8,968 nt of DNA, taken from the NCBI GenBank assembly GCA_902826945.1, contig CADEGS010000101.1, positions 1 through 8,968 on the forward strand, given 5' to 3'. Source of the stretch: an uncultured bacterium. GTDB taxonomy: Bacteria; Planctomycetota; UBA1135; GCA-002686595. Below are positions 1-5,749 of the stretch, in pieces (the first letter of the stretch is position 1; each line of letters starts with the position of its first letter). The notes beneath the pieces are model-generated. The model was not told the DNA's origin and did not search any database. It saw nothing but the letters and a program-made list of their open reading frames with translations. A program made the translations under genes and the position numbers.

Positions 1-523
1 GCAGGGCGAGCACGACCTCGCGCACGCCGTGCGGGTCGCCGGGGCCGCCCTCGATGCGCGCGCAGCCCGCGGCGGCGCGCGCGTCGGCCTGCGGCGTCAG
101 CAGGCGCGCGGCGAGCGGGAAGAGCAGCTCCTGCTCGCGGCGCATGTGCCCGCGCTGCAGCGCCAGGTAGGCGCTCGCACGCAGCACGAACGAGCGCACG
201 CACAGGGGCTCGGCGCTCTGCGCGCCGGGGAGCTGCAGGCGCATCGCCTGCAGGTGGGCGCGCTCGGTCTCGTGGTCGCGCAGCAGCTCCTCGAGCGTCG
301 CGCGCTGCGCCTCGTCGGCCAGGGCCAGGAGCTCGGGGAAGAGGCAGCGCTCCTCCTTCTCCTGGTGGCGGCCGTCGGCGAAGGACTCGAACAGGGCGAG
401 CAGCTCGTCCGCCTCGTCGGGCAGCCGGTCGGTCGCGTGCGTCGTGCGCAGGATCTCCTCGAGGCTGGAGACGAGCCAGCCGATCCACGCGTGCTCGCGC
501 TCCAGGATCTCGAGCGTCTCCAT
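1..523 (-). CDS. Hemerythrin-like (HHE) domain protein, N-terminal part, runs off left edge
   Basis: I read this by translating the minus strand from the ATG at 523 to the window edge; 174 codons are open with no stop. The protein looks like a cytoplasmic four-helix hemerythrin-family domain, which binds a non-haem di-iron centre used for O2, NO or iron handling. Candidate metal ligands fall in the family order: H11 (in EREHAW), H53 and E57 (in RHQEKEERCLFPE), H84 (in RDHETER), and H126 and E130 (in RGHMRREQELLFP). The two 'LFP' ends after the HxxxE elements are typical of HHE-type domains. There is no signal peptide. The domain fills about residues 5-140, and the remaining visible residues are a less conserved tail whose end is outside the window. 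The gene diverges from the TPR lipoprotein gene with 116 bp between starts. No Shine-Dalgarno is visible upstream of the ATG. The fold call is firm; the exact role (sensor, NO repair, oxygen binding) is not resolvable. Confidence 0.85.
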   Translation of the reverse strand, partial: METLEILEREHAWIGWLVSSLEEILRTTHATDRLPDEADELLALFESFADGRHQEKEERCLFPELLALADEAQRATLEELLRDHETERAHLQAMRLQLPGAQSAEPLCVRSFVLRASAYLALQRGHMRREQELLFPLAARLLTPQADARAAAGCARIEGGPGDPHGVREVVLAL

Positions 524-639
524 GGGGACCCGCCGCCGCTATCGACCGTTCGCGCCCGGAACTCGAGCCCGCGGCGCGGCGCCCGGCGGGCCCGTCCCGC
601 GGGCGAGCCGCGTCGCCGGACGGCGGATAGACTCCTCCC
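524..639. promoter_or_regulatory. Divergent intergenic region (hemerythrin-like gene / TPR lipoprotein gene)
   Basis: This 116-bp very GC-rich spacer must carry promoters for both divergent genes. No good -35/-10 pair is visible on either strand. The one suggestive element is TAGACT at 628-633 on the plus strand, a TANNNT-type -10 hexamer. It lies six bases before the GTG start at 640 and has no recognisable -35. The in-frame TAG at 628-630 also shows that the TPR gene cannot start further upstream than 640. Confidence 0.35.
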
Positions 640-2052
640 GTGCCCCCCGCCCGCACAGAGCGCCCGCCGGCGCGGCGCCGCGCCCTGGCCGCGCTCGGGC
701 TGGCGCTCGCGGCGGCCTGCGCGCGCGCGCCCGAGCGTCTGGAGCCCGTCCCGCCGGCCGATCCCGGCGCGCTCGATCCGCTCGTGGCCGAGACGATCCA
801 GCGCCCGCTGGCCGCCGCGCGCGCCGCGCCGGGCTCGGCCGAGGCGCACGGCGACCTCGCCATCGCCTACGACGCGAACCAGCTCTGGCCGGAGGCGCGC
901 GCGTCGTACGACCACGCGGCGGCGCTCGACCCCTCGCAGCCCCTGTGGCCCTATCGCGCGGCGGTGGCGCGCGCGCAGGAGGGCGACTTCGACGGCGCGC
1001 TCGAGCGCCTGCGCGCGGTCGTGCGCGCCTTCCCCGATTACGCGCCCGGGCGCGCGCGCCTGGGCGAGACGCTGCTCGAGAAGGGGCGCGTCGACGAGGC
1101 CGAGCCCGAGCTCGCCCGGGCGCGCGCGCTCGAGCCGGCGCGGCCCGAGCCGCTGGTCGGCCTGGCGCGCGTGCAGCTCGAGCGCCGCGACTGGGAGACG
1201 GCGCGCACGCTGCTCGAGAGCGCGCTCGCGATGGACGCGGGCTACCAGCGCGCACACTTCCTGCTGGCGCAGGCGTACCGCGGCCTGGGGCGCGTCGAGG
1301 ACGCGGCGCGCGAGGCCGAGCTCGGCGCGGGGCTCGACAAGCGCTCGCTGCCCGACGCGGCCGCGCCGCGGCTCGCGTCCTACGCCGCCGGCCTCTCGTC
1401 CTTGCTCGACCGCGCCAACGCGCTGCTCGGGCGCGGCGAGACGGGCGCGGCGATCGTGCTGCTGGAGGGAGCGCTGAAGCGGCGCCCCGAGAGCGTCGAG
1501 ATCGGGAACACGCTGGCGGTGGCGTACAAGCGCGCCGGGCAGCCCGAGCGCTCGCTCGCGCTGCTCGAGGCGCTGCGCGCGCGCGCGCCCGACGACGTGG
1601 GGACGCTCGTCAACCTGACCGAGACGCACATCGCGCGCGGCGACCTGGCGGCCGCCTGGCCGGTGGCGCTGCGCGCGGCCGAGCTCGCGCCACAGGACAA
1701 GCGCGCGCTCTTCGCCGAGGGCCGCGTGCTGCTCTTCCAGGAGCGCTGGGGCGAGGCGCTCGGCCCGCTGCAGGCCGCGCTGCGCGCCGGCGGCGAGGAC
1801 CCCGACGTACGCCTCGCGCTGGCCGAGGGCTGCATGCACCTCGGCCTGGTCGCGGAGGCCGCCGAGCACTACGAGCGCGCGGCCGAGCGCATGCCCGACT
1901 CGCTGCCGGTGCAGGTCAGCCTGGCCGCCGTGCGGCTGCGGCTCGGCGACGTGCCCGGCGCGCGCGTGGCGCTGCGCGCGGCGCGGCGCATCGACCCCGA
2001 CCACGAGCGCGTGCGCGCGCTCGAGCGCGAGCTCGCGGGGCGCGGCGGATGA
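640..2052 (+). CDS. TPR-repeat lipoprotein, partner of the ASPIC/UnbV protein
   Basis: The product is 470 aa and starts at GTG 640, the first possible start after an in-frame TAG at 628-630. An Arg-rich n-region (residues 5-14) and a hydrophobic Ala/Leu stretch (15-26) lead to C27 in LALAAAC, a plausible though non-ideal lipobox (Ala at -3), so the protein is probably an anchored lipoprotein. From about residue 65 to 460 it is nearly all tetratricopeptide helical pairs. I count roughly ten, for example 65-98, 99-132, 133-166, 168-201, 255-288, 286-320, 353-386 and 421-454, with the usual small residues and closing Pro (ALDPS, ALEPA, RIDPD). TPR arrays are protein-binding scaffolds. The stop overlaps the next gene's ATG (ATGA at 2049-2052), so the two are almost certainly cotranscribed and translationally coupled. 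The specific ligand is unknown. No catalytic domain is present. Confidence 0.88.
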   Translation: MPPARTERPPARRRALAALGLALAAACARAPERLEPVPPADPGALDPLVAETIQRPLAAARAAPGSAEAHGDLAIAYDANQLWPEARASYDHAAALDPSQPLWPYRAAVARAQEGDFDGALERLRAVVRAFPDYAPGRARLGETLLEKGRVDEAEPELARARALEPARPEPLVGLARVQLERRDWETARTLLESALAMDAGYQRAHFLLAQAYRGLGRVEDAAREAELGAGLDKRSLPDAAAPRLASYAAGLSSLLDRANALLGRGETGAAIVLLEGALKRRPESVEIGNTLAVAYKRAGQPERSLALLEALRARAPDDVGTLVNLTETHIARGDLAAAWPVALRAAELAPQDKRALFAEGRVLLFQERWGEALGPLQAALRAGGEDPDVRLALAEGCMHLGLVAEAAEHYERAAERMPDSLPVQVSLAAVRLRLGDVPGARVALRAARRIDPDHERVRALERELAGRGG

Positions 2053-3728
2053 GGGCGGCGGGGCTCGTGGCGCTCGGGCTCGCGCTCGCGCCGGCGTGCG
2101 GCGGCTCGTCGGCTCCCGACGCGCCCGACGGGCCGGCGCCCGAGGCGCCGTGGTTCGAGGAGGCGAGCGCGGCGCTCGGCCTCGACTTCGTGCACACCGC
2201 GGGCGAGCGGCGCTTCCTGTTCCCCGAGATCATGGCCGGCGGCGTCGGGCTGCTCGACCAGGACGGGGACGGCCGGCTCGACGTCTACCTCGTGCAGGCG
2301 GGCTCGCTCGACCCCGCGCGGCGCGGCCCGGGGAACCGCCTCTACAGGAACGCGGGCGAGCGCTTCGTCGACGTCACGGACACGGTCGGCGGCGGCGACG
2401 CGGGCTACGGCATGGGCTGCACCTGCGGCGACTTCGACGGCGACGGCGCGGTGGACGTCTACGTGACCAACGTCGGGTCGAACGTGCTCTACCGGAACGA
2501 AGGCGCGCGCCTCGCGGACACGACCGAGCGCGCGCGCGTCGGGCACCCGGGCTGGAGCACGAGCAGCGCCTTCGCCGATTTCGACAAGGACGGCGACCTC
2601 GACCTGTACGTCGCGAACTACCTGACCTGGTCGCCGGAGGCGGAGCGCGTGTGCGAGGCCGGCTCGGGCCGCCGCGTCTACTGCAACCCGGCCAACTACG
2701 GCGCGCCGGCGAAGGACGCCCTGTACCGCAACGAGGGCGACGGCACGTTCGCCGACGCCGGGCGCGCGGCGGGCATCGAGGCGGTCTTCGGCACGGGGCT
2801 CGGCGTGGCCTGCGGCGATCTCGACGGCGACGGCTGGATCGACGTCTACGTCGCGAACGACGGCATGGCGAACCAGCTCTGGCGCAACCGCCAGGACGGC
2901 ACCTTCGCCGACGAGGCGCAGGCACGCGGCTGCGCGCTGAGCCGCGACGGCACGCCGCAGGCGGGCATGGGCGTCGTCGCCGTGGACGCCGACCACGACG
3001 GCGACCTCGACCTCTACCTCGCGCACCTGCGCCACGAGACGAACGTGCTCTACGAGAACCAGGGCGCGTGGTTCGAGGACGCGACGGCGCGCCGCGGCCT
3101 GGCGGACACGAGCTTCGAGCACACCGGCTTCGGCCTGGCCTTCGCCGACTTCGACCACGACGGAGCGCTCGACGTGTTCATGGCGAACGGCCGCGTGACC
3201 TACGTCGAGCCGCCCTGGCCCGGCGGCGCCGACGTCTACTCCGAGCCGAACCTGCTCATGGCCGGGGCCGGCGAGCGCTTCCGCGAGGTGGCGCCGGCGG
3301 GCGGCACCGACCCCGTGCTGGTCCTGAACAGCCGCGGCTGCGCCAAGGGCGACCTCGACGACGACGGCGACCTGGACCTCGTCGTCGTGAACGAGGACCA
3401 CGGCGTCTCGCTCCTCTGCAACCTCGCCGGCGAGCGCGGCGCGTGGATCGCCTTCGACGTTCGAGACGCCTCCGGGCGCTCGCCGCTGTGCGCGCCCGTG
3501 CACGTCGCCGCGGGCGCGCTCTCCTTGTGGGGCCGCGTGAGCGCCGCCGAGAGCTACTGCTCGTCGAGCGACGTGCGCGTGCACTTCGGCCTGGGCCGCG
3601 CCCAGCGCGCCGAGAGCGTCATCGTCGGCTGGCCGGGCGGCGCCTGGGAGGAGTTCGGCCCGCTCCAGGCCGGCCGCTACCACGCCCTGCGCGAGGGCGC
3701 CGGCCGCCCGGCGGAGAAGCCGCGCTGA
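2049..3728 (+). CDS. FG-GAP/VCBS-repeat lipoprotein with C-terminal ASPIC/UnbV domain (CRTAC1-like)
   Basis: The product is 559 aa. The frame stays open upstream to 444, but ATG 2049 is chosen because it gives a signal peptide (hydrophobic residues 5-16) ending at C17 in LALAPAC and overlaps the previous stop. Seven calcium-loop motifs mark the blades of an integrin-like beta-propeller: DQDGDGRLD (70-78), DFDGDGAVD (128-136), DFDKDGDLD (177-185), DLDGDGWID (257-265), DADHDGDLD (313-321), DFDHDGALD (367-375) and DLDDDGDLD (435-443). The C-terminal ~95 residues match ASPIC/UnbV, with HFGLG at 512-516 and WPGG at 528-531. The order and size match bacterial CRTAC1-like proteins. Eleven cysteines are present, counting C17. 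The other ten (124, 126, 202, 212, 255, 295, 431, 457, 481, 504) may form disulfides in the envelope. The function of the family is unsettled; calcium-dependent surface adhesion or binding is inference. The preceding TPR lipoprotein is the likely partner. Confidence 0.92.
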   Translation: MRAAGLVALGLALAPACGGSSAPDAPDGPAPEAPWFEEASAALGLDFVHTAGERRFLFPEIMAGGVGLLDQDGDGRLDVYLVQAGSLDPARRGPGNRLYRNAGERFVDVTDTVGGGDAGYGMGCTCGDFDGDGAVDVYVTNVGSNVLYRNEGARLADTTERARVGHPGWSTSSAFADFDKDGDLDLYVANYLTWSPEAERVCEAGSGRRVYCNPANYGAPAKDALYRNEGDGTFADAGRAAGIEAVFGTGLGVACGDLDGDGWIDVYVANDGMANQLWRNRQDGTFADEAQARGCALSRDGTPQAGMGVVAVDADHDGDLDLYLAHLRHETNVLYENQGAWFEDATARRGLADTSFEHTGFGLAFADFDHDGALDVFMANGRVTYVEPPWPGGADVYSEPNLLMAGAGERFREVAPAGGTDPVLVLNSRGCAKGDLDDDGDLDLVVVNEDHGVSLLCNLAGERGAWIAFDVRDASGRSPLCAPVHVAAGALSLWGRVSAAESYCSSSDVRVHFGLGRAQRAESVIVGWPGGAWEEFGPLQAGRYHALREGAGRPAEKPR

Positions 3729-3740
3729 GAGCGCGCGCTC
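3729..3740. repeat. 12-bp perfect palindrome between convergent stop codons
   Basis: GAGCGCGCGCTC is exactly self-complementary and fills almost all of the 13 bp between the TGA of the ASPIC/UnbV gene (3726-3728) and the TAG of the convergent lipoprotein gene (3742-3744). It could fold into a 4-bp hairpin with a 4-nt loop on either transcript, but no T-tract follows on either strand. It is at best a weak bidirectional termination or pause site, and it may be chance in such GC-rich DNA. Confidence 0.3.
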
Positions 3741-3741
3741 G

Positions 3742-5466
3742 CTAGTCCCGCACGCGCGCGTCGATCTCCCAGGCGGCGATCGTGCTCGGCTCGCCGGTCG
3801 CGAGACCCTCGACGCGGACCTCGAGCGTCTCGCCCGCGCCGAGGCCGGCGAAGAGCGCGGCCAGGTCGGCCAGGTCGCTCGCGTCCCCCTCGAAGCGCGC
3901 GCCGGTGGGCACCGTGCAGACCAGGGGCCCGGGGCCGATCCCGCCCCCGAACGGATCCTCGACGTCGCCGCCGGAGGTCGTGAAGGTGCCCGCGCCGGCG
4001 TCCACGCCGGTCACGGTCGCGTCGTCGAGCCTGCCCGGCTTGACCTTGACGAGCGTGGCCGCGAGGGTCGGCGCGGAGGGAGCGCCCGAGAGCGCGCCGC
4101 GCACCTCGATGCGCAGGCCGACCAGCAGGTCCTCCGCGGCCAGCGCGGGCTTCTCGTGCACCTGCAGGCGGAAGGCGCTCTGCGACGCGTCGACCTGCAC
4201 GTCGGTCGCGCTCGAGGCCACCGCGCCCGACGTGACGGCGGGCTCGTCGCCATCCACGTGCATGACGAAGCTCGCCGGCAGGCCGCTCACGTCCGTCACG
4301 ACGCCCTCGATGTCGGCGCCCTCGTCGCGGATCTCGACGCGCCGCGCGGGGAAGGGCTCCGAGAGGAACGTCTCGAACGAGACGTCCACGCGCTGGCCGA
4401 CCGCCAGCGAGGCGTCGGTCGTGAGCCGGTCGCCGCTCGCGTCGTCGTGCAGCACGAAGACCGTGCCGGCGTCGTAGGCGATCTCGATCGAGCCCGGGTT
4501 GCCCAGGCCCGCCAGGACCGGACCGGCGATCGCCCGGCCCTTCTCGACCTCGCGGATCACCAGCGTGAAGCCGTTGCCGGCGTCGATCGCGGCCACCACG
4601 CCCTCGATCTCGACCGCCAGCGGCCCGCCGCCGCCGAGCGCGTCCTCGACCTCGATGCGCGTCGCGTCGACGCGCCCGCCGGCGCCCACGCGCCCGTGCA
4701 CCTCGAGCCGCGTGGCGCCAGCCACGAGCGACGCGTAGAAGGCCGCGCGCGAGGCGAAGGCGCTGCCGTCCTCGGCCAGGAGCAGCGCGGTCGCCGGCAC
4801 GTCCACCGTGAGCTCGCCCAGCGCGAGCGGCGGGTCGTCGTCCACGAGGGCGTCGAGCACCAGGCGGTCCTGGGCCGCATCGAGCGAGACCAGCGTGCCC
4901 TGCACCTCGTCGATCGTCGCCGCGCTCGAGCCGCTGGAGCCGCTCGAGACGCCCAGCGGCGAGAAGTCGATCGAGCCGCTGGACGCGTCGCCCTGCAGCG
5001 AGTCGTCGAGCCGCAGATCGAGCTCGAGACGCTGGTAAGCCCCCGACACGACGAGCGGCGCGTCGAAGGGAGCGACCCAGCGATCCGTGGCCGCGAGCAC
5101 CGCGACGGGCGAGCCGTCCTCCGCCACCGCGGACGCCGATGACGGCGTGAAGTCGACGACCGCGGCGTCGTAGGTGCCCGCCGGCAGCGTGCCGCGCACG
5201 AGCCAGCGCAGGCGCTCCTCCAGCTCGAGGAACTCGACCGTCACCGGATCGGACAGCAGGTCGGCCGTCAGCGTCGCGTCGGTGCGCCGCAGCCGCAGCG
5301 ACTCGAGCTCGATCCGGAAGCCGAGCAGGCCGTCCACGGTGGCGTCGGTCGCGAACACGTCCGCGCCGGCGGCGGAGGAGCCGCCGCCGCCTCCCCCGCC
5401 ACCGCAGGCGGAGAGGAGCGGGAGCAGGGCCAGCGGGACGAGGCGCAGGGAGGCGAGGGTCTTCAT
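3742..5466 (-). CDS. Lipoprotein with DUF4382-like domain and four DUF5666-like repeats
   Basis: The product is 574 aa. The frame is open to 5535, but ATG 5466 is chosen because it yields a textbook lipoprotein signal: K2/R8, hydrophobic residues 9-18 and lipobox LSAC with C21, followed by an eight-glycine tether (22-29). Residues about 33-172 resemble DUF4382 (carbohydrate-binding-like beta-sandwich), including LPAGTYDAAVVDF at 94-106 and a LELDLRLDDS-type strand near 147-156. Residues 183-276, 284-381, 383-478 and 480-572 are four copies of a DUF5666-like beta unit with the pattern 'G-x-V-x-x-I/V-D-A ... F-x-L ... V-G-x-R-V-x-V ... A-x-x-V-E'. The protein is acidic, beta-rich and probably outer-membrane anchored. 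Its function is unknown; polysaccharide or surface binding is inference. It stands alone, downstream of the flagellar operon terminator, behind its own candidate sigma-54 promoter. The start has no Shine-Dalgarno; pyrimidine-rich sequence precedes the ATG. The family call is by eye. Confidence 0.85.
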   Translation of the reverse strand: MKTLASLRLVPLALLPLLSACGGGGGGGGSSAAGADVFATDATVDGLLGFRIELESLRLRRTDATLTADLLSDPVTVEFLELEERLRWLVRGTLPAGTYDAAVVDFTPSSASAVAEDGSPVAVLAATDRWVAPFDAPLVVSGAYQRLELDLRLDDSLQGDASSGSIDFSPLGVSSGSSGSSAATIDEVQGTLVSLDAAQDRLVLDALVDDDPPLALGELTVDVPATALLLAEDGSAFASRAAFYASLVAGATRLEVHGRVGAGGRVDATRIEVEDALGGGGPLAVEIEGVVAAIDAGNGFTLVIREVEKGRAIAGPVLAGLGNPGSIEIAYDAGTVFVLHDDASGDRLTTDASLAVGQRVDVSFETFLSEPFPARRVEIRDEGADIEGVVTDVSGLPASFVMHVDGDEPAVTSGAVASSATDVQVDASQSAFRLQVHEKPALAAEDLLVGLRIEVRGALSGAPSAPTLAATLVKVKPGRLDDATVTGVDAGAGTFTTSGGDVEDPFGGGIGPGPLVCTVPTGARFEGDASDLADLAALFAGLGAGETLEVRVEGLATGEPSTIAAWEIDARVRD

Positions 5467-5508
5467 GGCGGAGGGCGGCGGAGGGACGAGGTGGATCCCG
5501 GGCCCCTG

Positions 5509-5525
5509 AGCAAGCCCCGCGCCAG
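5509..5525 (-). promoter_or_regulatory. Candidate sigma-54 (-24/-12) promoter for the DUF4382/DUF5666 lipoprotein gene
   Basis: On the minus strand the 17-mer CTGGCGCGGGGCTTGCT aligns to the sigma-54 consensus YTGGCACGRNNNTTGCW with one mismatch (A to G). The essential GG (5523-5522) and GC (5511-5510) are separated by exactly 10 nt. Placing the C of GC at -12 puts the transcription start near 5498, giving a leader of about 32 nt before the ATG at 5466. The site lies in non-coding DNA in the correct orientation. Sigma-54 promoters need an ATP-driven enhancer-binding protein; a possible binding dyad lies further upstream. Confidence 0.6.
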
Positions 5526-5590
5526 CCGGTCGCAAGCCCTCCGCGGGGCCGCGCGGACCGGGACGCGCCGCGCCCGTTCCGCCGCCTGGA

Positions 5591-5619
5591 CGCTCGCGTC
5601 CAGCTCCTGGACGCGAGCG
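5591..5619. promoter_or_regulatory. Perfect 13-bp inverted repeat, possible enhancer (UAS) for a sigma-54 activator
   Basis: CGCTCGCGTCCAG at 5591-5603 and its exact reverse complement at 5607-5619 are separated by three bases (CTC). The dyad centre at 5605 is about 107 bp upstream of the start predicted for the sigma-54 promoter, within the usual distance for enhancer-binding protein sites. As a hairpin it would follow the flgE terminator on the minus strand, but it has no T-tract, so a second intrinsic terminator is less likely. Protein binding is inferred from position and symmetry only. Confidence 0.45.
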
Positions 5620-5622
5620 GCC

Positions 5623-5657
5623 AGAAAAGAGAACGGCCCGGGCTCTACCCGGGCCGT
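5623..5657 (-). terminator. Rho-independent terminator of the fliK-flgD-flgE operon
   Basis: ACGGCCCGGG (5633-5642) and CCCGGGCCGT (5648-5657) form a perfect 10-bp stem with a 5-nt loop. Read on the minus strand the stem is followed directly by TCTCTTTTCT (5632-5623), a good T-rich tail. The terminator begins 93 bp after the flgE stop codon. On the plus strand no T-tract follows, so it works one way. It separates the flagellar operon from the downstream lipoprotein gene, which therefore needs its own promoter. Confidence 0.88.
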
Positions 5658-5661
5658 CCCT

Positions 5662-5680
5662 CCGCCGCGGTGAGCGGCGG
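5662..5680 (-). other. Hairpin upstream of the flgE terminator
   Basis: CCGCCGC (5662-5668) and GCGGCGG (5674-5680) form a perfect 7-bp stem with a 5-nt loop, just upstream of the terminator stem in the flgE transcript. It has no T-tract. It could protect the mRNA 3' end or be incidental in GC-rich DNA. Confidence 0.35.
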
Positions 5681-5749
5681 TTCGCAGAGGGTGTCGTGCG
5701 CCGCGTCCGGTGCTGTCGGGCCGGAGCGGGCGTTCGGGGAGGATCAGGA

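Noticed and set aside
97..2004. 635-codon minus-strand open frame opposite the TPR gene
   Set aside because: It is a GC-rich shadow of the TPR gene: composition is dominated by R, A, G, L and Q with no domain pattern. Where it overlaps 1-523 it is in a different frame from the hemerythrin-like protein.
444..2048. Upstream extension of the ASPIC/UnbV frame
   Set aside because: The open frame upstream of ATG 2049 is Arg/Ala-rich and lies inside the TPR gene; the lipoprotein signal peptide fixes the start at 2049.
1869..3683. 604-codon minus-strand open frame opposite the ASPIC/UnbV gene
   Set aside because: Its V/A/R/E-rich low-complexity translation mirrors the repeated Asp/Gly codons of the real gene; no family features.
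5380..5403. Eight-glycine tract as a phase-variable repeat
   Set aside because: The codons are mixed (GGT, GGC, GGG, GGA, then four GGC), so the run is too short and impure for strong slippage; a flexible tether after the lipidated Cys explains it.
5467..5535. N-terminal extension of the DUF4382/DUF5666 lipoprotein to a start at 5535
   Set aside because: It would put 23 Pro/Gly-rich residues before a perfect lipoprotein signal peptide and would cover the sigma-54 element.
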